From Cellulomonas fengjieae (GTDB taxonomy: Bacteria > Actinomycetota > Actinomycetes > Actinomycetales > Cellulomonadaceae): 64,000 bases of DNA. Location: positions 2,232,001 to 2,296,000 of the forward strand of contig NZ_CP074404.1 in the NCBI RefSeq assembly GCF_018388465.1, written 5' to 3'. The translations under genes were made by a program, and so were the position numbers. Shown here in pieces: positions 43,817 through 53,204 of this stretch (position 1 is the first letter of the stretch; the number at the start of each line of letters is the position of its first letter). Below the pieces are notes generated by a model. That model did not search any database, was not told the DNA's origin, and worked only from the letters and a program-made list of their open reading frames with translations.

Positions 43817-46345
43817 TCAACGCCTTCGATGCTTGTTGCTCGCGCGGCGTATGGCGCGCGGCTTCGCGTGCGGCGGCAGTACCCGTGGCGTGCGATCTGG
43901 CGGGACGAGTTTCATCTCGCGTGCTAGACGGTCCAGCTCCGGATCTGGAGAGGGCGGGTCTGGCATCCAGAGCGTCATGCGCGGCTTTCCGTCGGGCCGC
44001 AAGAAGAAGGCCATGGCGCGGTCGGCGTGCTCCTGGTGCTTCTTCGCGCGCAGGTACAGGCTCAGGTGATCGATGTTCTTCGGAGTGTCCGGTCCGGTGG
44101 CGAAGATGAACAGCCATCGACCGGAGTCACTCGTGCCCCCGGTGGCGTAGGTATGGAACTGCCCGTCCCGCGCGGACAGGCGGAGCGCCCCGAGGGCGTT
44201 GTCGGCGAGTGCCTGCTGTGCGCGTGCCGAGTGCCCGTCCAGGTCGGAACTGGTCCTCCACCATCCGGGAGCGCCATGAGCGGTCATCTGGTCGATGATG
44301 CCTCGCACGAACTCATTGCTGTCTCGGGTCGGGCGGGTCGCGGGTGCCGAGGAGCTGCCCTCCCGACTGTAGAACCACGCGTCGAGCGGGTCGGTGAAGG
44401 TGCCGACGACCGTGCGGCCCTGATCGGCGTAGTTGCGCCGGTCCTTCGCCGTCGGCGGGCGACCTCCGGGGTGGTCGTGGTGCAGGCGGTCGGGGTCCGG
44501 CTCGAAGTAGAAGCCGCCCCCGATAAACCACATCACGATGTCGAGCTCGTCGACTGCTGTCACCCAGAGGGCGGCGTCACGGTTGGTGCGCCGGCGAAGG
44601 TAGGTAAGGAACTCTTCGGGACGATCGAAGAGCTCGGCGATTACCAGGATGTCGTGCACGCTGACGATCCACGGGAGGATCGTCTGCGTCAGGACACCGC
44701 TACGTACCAACGCTTCGACGTCCAGCGCAGCTGGGCCGAGGTCGTCTAGCGTGACGACGACACTGTAGATCTCACGGATGTCGGGCAGGTCGAGCCACGA
44801 ACCGTCCTCAAGCCAAAGCCCGTGGTGGGTGGCCATGAGTGTTCGGAGGCGGTCTGCTTGAGCTGCAGCCTTGCGGACCGTCTCCTTCAGGTCCCGGTGC
44901 AGATGCGTGGTGCGCCCTTGGCGTGACGGTGTCCTGATCGACCCTGCCTTCACCTCGATGCAGAGCGCGACGCCGTCGAGCACCAAGAGAGCGTCCGCCT
45001 CGGCACTCTCAGCCTGACGGGCGCTTGTTGAGGACGCGGACAGGTCGACGGCCTGGCCTGCGCGGGGTGCGGCGCGGTAGCGAAGCTGGCGGTGGATGTC
45101 ACCATGACCCTGAACCAGCCTGTGGAACGTGTCGGCGACAAGCGCTTCTGCCGTAGCGTCGCGACCTTTCCCGTACTTTGCCCAGGCCGCTGCGTCCTTG
45201 GCGATCGGCGCCTCGGCTGCTCGACGGATCTCGTCGAGCGCGATGGCGCCAGGCAAGACCAAGTACCCGCGGCCTGGCGCCTTGATGATCCCTTTGCCGG
45301 CCATGGGATTGCGGCCGGCGACAAACTCTTCGATGAGCTCGAGGGACGTCCTTCCGTTGGGCGCGACGCTGAACACGTCGAGGACACGCGTCACGACGTC
45401 AGGGTCGAGTCCGGTGTGGCCGGCCACCTGCCCGGGGGTGATCAGGTCGAGCACCGACGGCGTCATGAATAGCGAACGCAGGGCTGCGAGCGTGCCCGCG
45501 TCCGGCGCCGCGTCCGTCGCCGCAGCGTCGGCGATGCGTTCGAGGACGGCCTGGTGCTCCGCGCCGAGGACATCGACCAACGTCTCGCGTACCGCCAGGA
45601 CATCTGCGTACCCGAATCCGAGTACGCGACGCCAAGTGGCATCGGCGTTCGGTCGGCGGAGGGTCGCCTCGTTGATCCGCTCGGCCATCGAGACGTACTG
45701 CCGTCCGCGAACAGTCGTCTCGTAGCTGCGCAGCCGCCATGCTATGTCGCTGACTGCCGCTTCAGATGCCGACTGCTGCACCGCCTCCGCGCGGGTCGCC
45801 ATCGACGCGAAATCCGCGAGGTAGACCACGCGCGCAGCCGCCTGGACGAGATCGGGGACGATCTCGGCTGTGCGTGCCGACGGATTCGAGCGCTCCGGCA
45901 AGCCACTACCGAGCAGGACGAGAGCCACGACTTCAGCACATGCCCAGGAGTCGGCAATCCGAGAGCCACCTTCGGACCAGAGGGCGAGGTCCGGGGGAAC
46001 GAGGTACTGCCGGAGCATCGACATCACGTCGAGTGCGTCGTGGCCGGACAGTAGGTCGGACAGGGCCGTGGCGGTGCGCTCGACCTCCACAGCGAGACCA
46101 ACGGCGCTCCTCACCCCCTCCCTCTCAGTCTCTTTCTCCTTTTCTTCCGCGTCCGCGTACGCGACCAAGAGCTGGACCGCCGACTCAAGGGCTGCAGAAC
46201 TGCCCGCCACCACGCGCAGACGCTGACCCTCAGGGCTGATGTAGACCGCCTCGTGCGAGGTCATGCTGGGTTCGGGGTCCACTGCGCGTGCCCAGGAAGG
46301 CAGACGCGCCCGTCGGCTATCGGTGTCGTCCGAGGCTGGATTCAC
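43817..46345 (-). CDS. Large protein with a PD-(D/E)XK nuclease-like core
   Basis: Up to 842 aa. Residues about 445-466 read EADALLVLDGVALCIEVKAGS, the D...ExK core of PD-(D/E)XK nucleases, with an upstream helix (TAEALVADTFHRLV). The N-terminal ~350 residues are helical, and the C-terminal ~350 contain RGIIDQMTAHGAPGWWRTSSD and SGRWLFIFATGPDTP. No helicase or methylase motif is seen. Start at GTG 46345 is uncertain; ATG 46264 (MTSHEAVYI) is an alternative. Large stand-alone proteins with this core are common in defence islands; the role is inferred, not shown. Confidence 0.6.
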   Translation of the reverse strand: MNPASDDTDSRRARLPSWARAVDPEPSMTSHEAVYISPEGQRLRVVAGSSAALESAVQLLVAYADAEEKEKETEREGVRSAVGLAVEVERTATALSDLLSGHDALDVMSMLRQYLVPPDLALWSEGGSRIADSWACAEVVALVLLGSGLPERSNPSARTAEIVPDLVQAAARVVYLADFASMATRAEAVQQSASEAAVSDIAWRLRSYETTVRGRQYVSMAERINEATLRRPNADATWRRVLGFGYADVLAVRETLVDVLGAEHQAVLERIADAAATDAAPDAGTLAALRSLFMTPSVLDLITPGQVAGHTGLDPDVVTRVLDVFSVAPNGRTSLELIEEFVAGRNPMAGKGIIKAPGRGYLVLPGAIALDEIRRAAEAPIAKDAAAWAKYGKGRDATAEALVADTFHRLVQGHGDIHRQLRYRAAPRAGQAVDLSASSTSARQAESAEADALLVLDGVALCIEVKAGSIRTPSRQGRTTHLHRDLKETVRKAAAQADRLRTLMATHHGLWLEDGSWLDLPDIREIYSVVVTLDDLGPAALDVEALVRSGVLTQTILPWIVSVHDILVIAELFDRPEEFLTYLRRRTNRDAALWVTAVDELDIVMWFIGGGFYFEPDPDRLHHDHPGGRPPTAKDRRNYADQGRTVVGTFTDPLDAWFYSREGSSSAPATRPTRDSNEFVRGIIDQMTAHGAPGWWRTSSDLDGHSARAQQALADNALGALRLSARDGQFHTYATGGTSDSGRWLFIFATGPDTPKNIDHLSLYLRAKKHQEHADRAMAFFLRPDGKPRMTLWMPDPPSPDPELDRLAREMKLVPPDRTPRVLPPHAKPRAIRRASNKHRRR

Positions 46346-46598
46346 GCGAAGAGCGTGTCAGGTGCCACTGACGGACCGCTCTACGACACTCGCGGGACGC
46401 CGGTCGGCATCGGCCAACCCGCCCTCAGTGACCGGACGCGGCGCAACGCCGATGCAACCCCCAAGAGGGTCCAGGCGCAACGCGAGGAACCCAGCACAGT
46501 GCCCTCCAGTCGCTCATGGTGAGCGGCGAAGGGCACGAGAAGAGCTATTCCCGTTCCCTTCAGATCAGCCGGCTCCCGCCGGCCGAAGGGCACTTATT

Positions 46599-47813
46599 GT
46601 GAAGAACATGCACCCCGCGGGATCCTCCGCCACCCGCACTCCCCTGGCCGGTCGGCTGGACCCCGACCGGCTCACCGCGAGTGCCGGGGACGCAGCACCG
46701 GCAGGCCGGTTCGCCCGTTTCGTCGCGAAGGGCGAGGAGCAGCGAGTCCGCGACGAGCAGGGCCGCACGACGCATGAGCTCGAGTCCGGCTCGGTCCGAC
46801 CGCAGGAGTGGGCCGACAGCGATCCCACCGCGATCCTGCAGCTTCCCGGTGGCAGGCACCCGGTGGACCTCACCATCGGCCGCTCGAAGGAAGGCAAGTC
46901 GCGCACGGAGTTCGCCCGCAAGGTGCGGTCCTGCTGCGAGATGCTCGCCGGAGCCGAGCCCCGCTCCATGTCCACGGAGGACGTCCGCGCGTTCCCCTGG
47001 CACCAGGTAAGCGTGGAGCAGGCCGAGGACTTCCGCCGCGCCATATACGCCCGGTACGGCCCGCAGACCACGCGCAACGACATGGTCTCGGCTGTGCGCC
47101 GGGTGGTCGCCCAGTGCTACAAGGCGGGTCTGATGAGCGCGCTGCGCCACGACCTGCTCCTGGACGCCCTGTACACGCTGGCGCCGGGCCCCTCGAGCAA
47201 GCGCCGCCGGCTGTCCTCACTCGAGATCGCCGACCTGCTGGCCGCCTGCGAGACACTGGGCACCCCCACGGAACGCGCCCGCAACTCCGCGATCGTCGCG
47301 CTGTTCTGGACATCCGGCATGCGGGTCGGCGAGCTGGTCAACATCCGTGTAGACGACTGGGACCGCACCGGGAACACGATCTTGCTGCGCGACACCAAGA
47401 ACGGCCGGAACCACGTCGTGTTCGTTCACCCCGGAACTTCCGGCTACCTCGAGCGCTGGCTCGGATTCCGCGGCCCGGGGCAGGGGGCGCTGTTCTGCCC
47501 GACCCGAGGCTCCGAGAAGCGAGCCCTGAGCCCGTGCGGCATTCGCTACATCCTCCGGAAGCGCGCGGACGCTGCTGGCGTCGCACCATTCGGATGCCAC
47601 GACTTTCGCCGTACGTTCGCCACCTGCATGCTCGAGCGGCACGACGCATTTCTCGTCAGCAGCCTGATGAACCACAAGAAGCCCCAGAGCACGATGGTCT
47701 ACGACCTGCGCGGCGACGAGGCGAAGATCGCCGCCGTCGCGGGCCTGTACCTACCGTCGCTGGGCACTACGGCCTCGGGCAACGAGACGGCCAGACGGCG
47801 ATCCGCCGCATGA
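46599..47813 (+). CDS. Tyrosine recombinase, first of a coupled pair
   Basis: A 404-aa XerC/D-like recombinase. The N-terminal core-binding domain includes TEFARKVRSCCEML and AEDFRRAIYARYGPQTTRNDM. Catalytic residues are the Arg in TSGMRVGELVNIR, Lys in DTKNGRNHV, HDFRRTF, and the C-terminal HKKPQSTMVYDLR with Tyr. GAAGGG before GTG 46599 supports that start; ATG 46608 is near. Its stop overlaps the next recombinase gene (ATGA). Paired overlapping recombinases recall Tn554 TnpA/TnpB or RIT-type elements. Confidence 0.88.
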   Translation: MKNMHPAGSSATRTPLAGRLDPDRLTASAGDAAPAGRFARFVAKGEEQRVRDEQGRTTHELESGSVRPQEWADSDPTAILQLPGGRHPVDLTIGRSKEGKSRTEFARKVRSCCEMLAGAEPRSMSTEDVRAFPWHQVSVEQAEDFRRAIYARYGPQTTRNDMVSAVRRVVAQCYKAGLMSALRHDLLLDALYTLAPGPSSKRRRLSSLEIADLLAACETLGTPTERARNSAIVALFWTSGMRVGELVNIRVDDWDRTGNTILLRDTKNGRNHVVFVHPGTSGYLERWLGFRGPGQGALFCPTRGSEKRALSPCGIRYILRKRADAAGVAPFGCHDFRRTFATCMLERHDAFLVSSLMNHKKPQSTMVYDLRGDEAKIAAVAGLYLPSLGTTASGNETARRRSAA

Positions 47814-48814
47814 CCGGCGCGCTGATCCACTCCGTAACCGAGCAGGACGCGCTCAGGGTGGCCCTGCGGGCCGAGGCCCTGCAGTTGTTCGCTGACCGCT
47901 ACCGGCACAGCCCGGAAAGCCAGCGGGCCATGCTCGGCGGCCTGCGCCGACTGGCGACCACGTTCAGCGAGGGCGCCAACGACGAGCGCACCTTCCCGTG
48001 GGAGCTCCTCGTCAACGAGCAACTCGCGAACGAGGTGTGGTCGAGCGTGGCTGCTGGGTTCGCCCACAAGACTGCCGTGCGCGACGCCTCGGCACTCCGC
48101 GTCCTGCTGGGGTTCTGCTACCGCGTCGGGCTCCTGACGTACGAGCAATACCGGCACGCACGCTCGTTCGAAGCCAAGGGCGGCAAGCATCTCCCACGCG
48201 CCGGCACCTACCTGAGCACCGAGGACATGGCAACGATCGTGCACACCACCGAGCACGGCAGGGGCAGCGCGAACACCCGGATCCGGGACGTCGCTCTGCT
48301 GATGACCATGGCCGGCTCGGGTCCGCGCCGCGACGAGGTCACCAACGTCCTTCTCAAGGACGTCCACGTGAGCGAACGCCGGGTCTGGCTCGGGAGGACC
48401 AAGGGCGGCAGGCCGCGCGACGCATACCTGCACCCGTCGGCCGTTGAGGCGCTGACGCGGTGGCTGGAGGTCCGGGGTGAGGCCCCCGGGGCGCTGTTCG
48501 TCCCGCTGTCGCGGACCGGTCGCCCCATGCTCGAACACGGCAACCTGAGCGCCCACCAGACGTGGAAAATCATTCAGGCCCGGGCCTCCGACGCCGGATT
48601 CAACGGAATCTCGCCGCACGACTTCAGGCGCTTCCTGATCTCCCATCTGCTCGAGACCACTGACGTCGTCCTGGTCGCGGCCATCGTCGGCCACAAGAGC
48701 ACACAGACGACCGCCGAATACGACCAGCGGCCGGCTGCCAAGCAGCGCGACGCGGTGGCCACGATCGAGCTACCCACTCTCGGTCGCGTGGTGCCCGACC
48801 GGCCGGCGGGCTGA
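47810..48814 (+). CDS. Tyrosine recombinase, second of a coupled pair
   Basis: A 334-aa tyrosine recombinase with its own catalytic set: AGSGPRRDEVTNVLL (Arg), GRTKGGRPRDAYLHP (Lys), HDFRRFLISHLL (His, Arg) and VGHKSTQTTAEYDQR (His, Tyr). It starts at ATG 47810, overlapping the first recombinase by 4 nt, and both probably act together. A hairpin follows directly. No third full recombinase is adjacent, so it is not a standard three-gene RIT set. Confidence 0.88.
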   Translation: MTGALIHSVTEQDALRVALRAEALQLFADRYRHSPESQRAMLGGLRRLATTFSEGANDERTFPWELLVNEQLANEVWSSVAAGFAHKTAVRDASALRVLLGFCYRVGLLTYEQYRHARSFEAKGGKHLPRAGTYLSTEDMATIVHTTEHGRGSANTRIRDVALLMTMAGSGPRRDEVTNVLLKDVHVSERRVWLGRTKGGRPRDAYLHPSAVEALTRWLEVRGEAPGALFVPLSRTGRPMLEHGNLSAHQTWKIIQARASDAGFNGISPHDFRRFLISHLLETTDVVLVAAIVGHKSTQTTAEYDQRPAAKQRDAVATIELPTLGRVVPDRPAG

Positions 48815-48839
48815 CCCGCACGGCCCACGGGCCGCGGGT
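48814..48839 (+). terminator. Hairpin after the recombinase pair
   Basis: CGGCCC-AC-GGGCCG is flanked by ACCCG/CGGGT with a CA bulge, starting at the stop codon of the second recombinase. A plausible terminator. Confidence 0.55.
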
Positions 48840-48951
48840 TCGGCAAGACTTCTCTGTGTCGGATCCCCCGACGTGCCGCCATCGTCATGCAGCAGGGCCG
48901 GACGCCCGGCGCCGCGTGGGTCCAGCTTCGATACCTATCACCCATGAAACC

Positions 48952-49158
48952 ATGAACGTGAACCCCTTAGGCGAACTCCATAACGGCCCTCTCGCCACTC
49001 CGAGGCTCACCGGTCCAAGGCGATCTGCTCAGCCGCGCGTCGCAGCCACGGCCGAGCCGACGCCGACGCAGTCCGACCGGATGAGGGCGCTGCGCGCCGA
49101 GCTGGCCGGCATCCTGCGCGACCCCGAGGCGCGCGGCTGCTTACCGCGGTCAGGGTGA
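48952..49158 (+). CDS. Small ORF downstream of the recombinase pair
   Basis: A 68-aa frame (MNVNPLGELHNGPLATPRL...) ending in a basic helix MRALRAELAGILRDPEARG. No clear ribosome-binding site. The helix loosely resembles the LEALRAELQ helix of the small protein in the repeat at 56958-57116. It may be a third, small component of the recombinase unit, or chance. Confidence 0.3.
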   Translation: MNVNPLGELHNGPLATPRLTGPRRSAQPRVAATAEPTPTQSDRMRALRAELAGILRDPEARGCLPRSG

Positions 49159-49178
49159 CGCTCAGCGTCCCGGCCAGC

Positions 49179-49523
49179 TCAGTGAGACGCCACCGCTCGT
49201 CCGCACACCCGGCACAGCGCATCTGTACATCCGTGGGTGGACTCACCCGTTTCGTAGTCGTGCACAGCGGGCAGGTCGTTACTCAGCGGCGTCCGACAGG
49301 GCCTCTCGTCGAACGGATTACGGATGACGTACCAGGGCAGTGTGCCCACCGGGCGTGACACAGCAATGCGGGCGGCGATCGCGGCGGCAGGCTGCAGCGC
49401 AGCGCAATTGCTCGGACCGTCCGCCCATAGGGAGGCATAACCAACGGGGACGGCGAGGATGGACTCGGCGGCGGTGAGAGGCTTGGCATCGGGATCCGAC
49501 ATCGCGGCGGTGAGGATATGCAT
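49179..49523 (-). CDS. Small hypothetical protein with a Cys-rich C-terminus
   Basis: A 114-aa frame (MHILTAAMSDPDAKPLTAAESILAVPVGYA...) ending in HGCTDALCRVCGRAVASH, a possible zinc-binding knuckle. No ribosome-binding site is clear, and other starts are possible up to 49589. Unrecognised. Coding potential is uncertain because a competing frame overlaps. Confidence 0.35.
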   Translation of the reverse strand: MHILTAAMSDPDAKPLTAAESILAVPVGYASLWADGPSNCAALQPAAAIAARIAVSRPVGTLPWYVIRNPFDERPCRTPLSNDLPAVHDYETGESTHGCTDALCRVCGRAVASH

Positions 49524-49777
49524 GCGGGAGGACCGTGCCGGGGCGCGCGTGCGGCGCAATCGGCACACGTGACGACCGGTGTCTCGCACGAGATCAGGCG
49601 AAATCTCTCAACTGTCGGCGGGCGCTTCCGACTGCCCATCTATCGGCTCCAGAAGCACCGGCAGTTCTGCTTCTCCTCCGCTGCCGCACGCGATTGGCAG
49701 ACAGGTCCCAACTGCGCCGAGGAGGTGTTCGCGCGGCTCCGCAGCAGAGCAACGCCCCGACGGTGCGGCTCGACCGG

Positions 49778-50347
49778 TCAGGAGGCAGACGAGGGCTGAC
49801 CGCCCAAAAACGCGCGCACGCGCTGGAGGTTGGTGAGCGTCAGGCCAGGCGTGGCCATCGTCGTGAGGAGCAAGCCATTGGAGCGGGTGTCGTCTCGCAG
49901 CGCCCGCTTGACGTCTCGATCCAGCAGGTCATCCGTCCAGACGTACGGCGCGCCCGGCTGGCTGTCGATGTGTTCGAGGACGCGACCCGTCTTCCACCAG
50001 ATCTCACCGCGCCGCGGGTGCGAGACCCACCCTCGGGGCTGAAGGTCCCGCGGCTGCGGACACACGTCGAAGTCGTCCAGACCAACCGCCGGTGCGAGGA
50101 CAGTGCGCGCCTCGTCATTCCACGTGGTCAGCCATACGACCCGCGCAAGGCGCTCTCGACTCATCGCGTTGATCTCCGCGATGACTGGCGCGAAGAACTC
50201 AATGCGGTACACCGCGCCCGCAACAGCTACGTCGGTCGTTTCATAGCGACCATGCTTCTGGTGCGGGGTCCGCGTCGCGTTGACTACCCCATCGACGTCC
50301 AGGAACCACGTCGGCGTCGAGGGCCGCGACGTTGGTTCTGCTCTCAC
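49778..50347 (-). CDS. HAD-like hydrolase, Swiss-army-knife RNA-repair type
   Basis: A 189-aa protein with the HAD motif I WFLDVDGVVNA (nucleophile Asp and acid Asp), VVWLTTWNDEA as motif II region, and a later VWTDDLLDRD acidic motif. This looks like the HAD domain found in proteins linked to RNA repair or conflict systems (PF18143 type). GTG start at 50347 is assumed. It stands alone, next to a repeat. Confidence 0.7.
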   Translation of the reverse strand: MRAEPTSRPSTPTWFLDVDGVVNATRTPHQKHGRYETTDVAVAGAVYRIEFFAPVIAEINAMSRERLARVVWLTTWNDEARTVLAPAVGLDDFDVCPQPRDLQPRGWVSHPRRGEIWWKTGRVLEHIDSQPGAPYVWTDDLLDRDVKRALRDDTRSNGLLLTTMATPGLTLTNLQRVRAFLGGQPSSAS

Positions 50348-50492
50348 GCCACGAACTTAGCGAAAATCGGGGATCCTGATCTGCTCACCCAACGGCGGCC
50401 CGCACCCCCACCCCCTCGCGAAGGCAGCCGTGGTCTGCCCTGGCCGGTCCATGGCCTGAGCTGCTGGATCTACCTACGGACGGCTGTCGGTG

Positions 50493-50838
50493 CTGACCAC
50501 CGCCTTGTCAGGGGTGCCAGGACTCGAGCATCGGCAACCAGTTCCGCCCTGGCCGGAAACCCGATCCTCCCGCACTGCTGCTGCCCTACGTTCGGCCAGG
50601 AGCTGGTCGACGAGTCCATCACCTTGTAGTTCAGCGCGCAGCGCTTCGAGATCGTGTTCACGGTCCGCTCGCGCCATCGTGCAACCCCCAACCAGAACCG
50701 GCCACGCATCGGGTAACGATGCCAAGCTCTCCCAATCCAGCGGCGGGCACCGACGACGCGCGCAGCTGGCGGTCTCGACGGCGTCAACTCTCCGCCTCCC
50801 GTCGAGCGCGGTCAAGGCACCAGGGCCGCGGCGCGATC
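50493..50838. repeat. 346-bp direct repeat, copy 1
   Basis: This segment, from CTGACCACCGCCTTGTCAGGG to GGCCGCGGCGCGATC, recurs with many scattered substitutions and small indels at 56936-57279 in the same orientation. On the minus strand it encodes MARADREHDLEALRAELQGDGLVDQLLAERRAAAV (ATG 50677), the start of the small protein that is intact in copy 2. Here the frame shifts before WLPMLES. Flanks differ on both sides of the two copies. Confidence 0.8.
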
Positions 50839-51103
50839 TACTTTCCGGTGTTCAGGGCTGTCGTGGCGGGGCCGGGCCGAGGGCTGGTTCAAGGTCGACT
50901 CGCAACCCACCTATCGACAGCCGTCCTGGGCATCGAGGGGGCGTTACTCAGGAAGACGACACGGCGTCACTGAGCGAGGAGCGCGGCCACGACCACTCGA
51001 GACGCGACTCCATTAGGTCACGAGCCCGAACACGACCCTGCAGCAGTCCCTTGCCTGGTGCACTACTGGACTGCCGAGTCCAGCGAGGCGGATGGCCTCC
51101 GCG

Positions 51104-51541
51104 TCAGAGCGAGTCGAGGTCGGCGAGCGCTGCTGCCGACACCGGAACGGTCTTGTCCAGGTGGCGATCCTCGATCGATGTCGCATTCGTGCGAGCTGTC
51201 GCCACGAGCTTACGTGCGGCCAGGCGGCGCTCATCGAACTCGAGCAGGTCGCAGACCCGGATGCGTCGGTGCGTGCCGACACGCGTGAACGCCAACGCAC
51301 CGGCGTCCATGAACGACAGCAAGTGAGGCCGGCTCATGCCGAGCATCCGCGCGGCCACGTTCGGCGAGACATGCTCGTCCTGCTCGAGCAGCGTCACGCG
51401 CCCGCCGCGACCGAGGGTCACGGCGAGGTTCTGGAGCAGTCCGAGAACCACCGAGTCAGCAGCAACCCGCCCTTCGGCAGCTTCGAGAACGCTGCGCAGA
51501 TCCCGCAGAGTCTCGGGCTCCGCACTGACCGTAGTGACCAT
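51104..51541 (-). CDS. Excisionase-family/antitoxin-like DNA-binding protein
   Basis: A 145-aa protein. Residues about 60-105 (HVSPNVAARMLGMSRPHLLSFMDAGALAFTRVGTHRRIRVCDLLEFDERR) form an excisionase-type helix-turn-helix. GGAAGAGG before ATG 51541 gives a good start. Such proteins are often the antitoxin of PIN-domain pairs, with the toxin downstream. Here no PIN gene follows; the next ~100 bases lead into unrelated sequence, so it appears orphaned. Confidence 0.65.
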   Translation of the reverse strand: MVTTVSAEPETLRDLRSVLEAAEGRVAADSVVLGLLQNLAVTLGRGGRVTLLEQDEHVSPNVAARMLGMSRPHLLSFMDAGALAFTRVGTHRRIRVCDLLEFDERRLAARKLVATARTNATSIEDRHLDKTVPVSAAALADLDSL

Positions 51542-52181
51542 GACGCACCTCTTCCTATCTGTCACAACTGTAGGTGATGAGTGAGCGCACGCGCATAGAT
51601 CTCCAAGCTCAAGATCTATGGGTTCAGGATTGGGCGGACGGGCCGTGCGTCGAAGTGCGGGTGTCCCGAGGCCGAGGCGACCAGTCAAGGCCGATATCGA
51701 GGACGGATGCGAGAGCTCGAGGACGCGCTAGAGCACGCACTCGCACATCGCCCCGCCTCAACCTCTCGTGGCGGGGCGATGCGCTGCGCAACGCAAGACG
51801 GAAGCGACCGAGAGCGCGCGGACCGCATGCCGACCCCCGGTCGCCGCGGACGGCTCGCTGATCGAGAGCGACCTTCCGGCCGACGTAGCCCTTCGGCGGG
51901 CAACTGCCTGCGGCGGGTTGTGGTCGGACGGCCGCTCGCGCGTCAGCCATGACCGACGATCGCGGTTTCCTTTGAGGAGCACCCCGTGATCGACTGAACA
52001 TCGCCTCGGCGTCGTCGAACAGCCAAGACCGCTGCTCTGTCCGCCAAGCGCCACGCAGGCCCGCAACCGGCGGAGGACCACGATCGGCTGGCTATAGCGC
52101 CTGCGCGCGGCTGCTCGATCCTGGATTGCCCGAGGTCGGCGCCGATCACACGGGCAGACGCCGCCCGCAACGCAAGGACGC
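51542..52181. other. 640-bp stretch without a recognisable gene
   Basis: The only frame of note is on the minus strand, 51943-52185. It starts with a GTG overlapping the AbiEi-like stop (GTGA) and encodes 80 aa without a known motif. It might be the remains of a coupled toxin gene. Nothing else is supported. Confidence 0.35.
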
Positions 52182-53177
52182 TCACCGGGTCAACCGCCCC
52201 AGAAGCGCATCAGCCGCCAGCGCATTCCCCGCATGGGTCAGGTCCGCCCACGCACGCCATGGAGACAGCAGCGGCACGCGCCCGTCGCCCCGCCGCACAG
52301 CCTCCAGCAGGTGCGGATCTTCGCTGACAGCGAGTGTCAGCGTCGCCGATTCGGGAGCTGCCGGCGTCGCGCCTACAGCACCCAGGTCCACCAACGACGC
52401 CGACCACAGCCATGCGGACCGTGGTCGTGCCCACGCCGCCCAGGCGTCGGCGGCCACATCGCCACTGACTCCGTGCTGGACCTCGACCTTCTCGAGGAGC
52501 CCGGAGACTAGGGCCGCCGCCTGCACGGGCGGCTCGAGCATCGTCCACGTCGAGGCCAGATGGGGCGACGAGGGGTACCGCTCCACCAGCCACGCCGCCA
52601 GGTCACGCCGATCGCGGGCAGCCCAACCGCGGCGGGAACGCTCCACCAAGTTCTCAAGCTCCTCAAGCACCTGAGTCACCCGGACCCGAGTGACCCCCGC
52701 ACGGGCCGCCAACTCCTTCTGGCTGCCCGCCGGCGCCTCCAGCAGCGCAAACACGACCGCGTACGTCCCCCAGGGCACCCGCCCAGGGCGCCGCGCCCGC
52801 GCGGGGCCTACCGGGGCCCCGCGGCGCAGCTCATGGGACACGCCAGCAGCATCTACAAGGACACCCTGTAACTCGCCAGCCTCCGTGCACAGCACTGAGA
52901 CACCCGCCGCAGCGGCCGCGAGCGCGGACTGCTGCGACAACCTGGGGGTCAGCACCAGCAGCCGCACCGCCTCTGGCGTTGAGGCAGCGAGTTCCCCGAC
53001 ACTCGAGGGACGCAGGGCACGGCCGCGCAATGACTTGACCCGGTACACCGTCGTGGCCATGCCCGGTCCCCGCAGCACCACATCCGCGCCCAGGCCTGGG
53101 CCTGGTGCCGGAGCATCCGCGACAATGCCACGCTCGGTAGCGAGCTCGTTCCACACCCGAGGTGATGTAAGCATCAT
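52182..53177 (-). CDS. AbiEi-like winged-helix antitoxin/regulator
   Basis: A 331-aa protein with an N-terminal alpha/beta domain (LLVLTPRLSQQSALAAAAAGVSVLCTEAG, residues about 70-105) and a winged helix (SQKELAARAGVTRVRVTQVLEELENLVER, about 150-185). A long C-terminal domain (AAALVSGLLEKVEVQHGVSGDVAADAWAAW) follows. This layout matches type IV AbiEi-type antitoxin/regulator proteins. The double ATG at 53177/53174 overlaps a 10-bp inverted repeat, suggesting autoregulation. No intact AbiEii nucleotidyltransferase is next to it. Confidence 0.55.
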   Translation of the reverse strand: MMLTSPRVWNELATERGIVADAPAPGPGLGADVVLRGPGMATTVYRVKSLRGRALRPSSVGELAASTPEAVRLLVLTPRLSQQSALAAAAAGVSVLCTEAGELQGVLVDAAGVSHELRRGAPVGPARARRPGRVPWGTYAVVFALLEAPAGSQKELAARAGVTRVRVTQVLEELENLVERSRRGWAARDRRDLAAWLVERYPSSPHLASTWTMLEPPVQAAALVSGLLEKVEVQHGVSGDVAADAWAAWARPRSAWLWSASLVDLGAVGATPAAPESATLTLAVSEDPHLLEAVRRGDGRVPLLSPWRAWADLTHAGNALAADALLGRLTR

Positions 53178-53204
53178 GCGTCTCCCGCGCCTATTGCTTA
53201 CATC
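53164..53204. promoter_or_regulatory. Inverted-repeat operator at the AbiEi-like gene
   Basis: GATGTAAGCA (53164-53173) and TGCTTACATC (53195-53204) form a perfect 10-bp inverted repeat with a 21-base spacer. The inner arm covers the start codons. AbiEi proteins repress their own operon by binding inverted repeats, so this is the likely site. Confidence 0.7.

Noticed and set aside
46263..46598. N-terminal extension of the first tandem recombinase
   Set aside because: The extra ~110 residues overlap the start of the divergent nuclease-like gene, are low-complexity, and a ribosome-binding site is present only near 46590.
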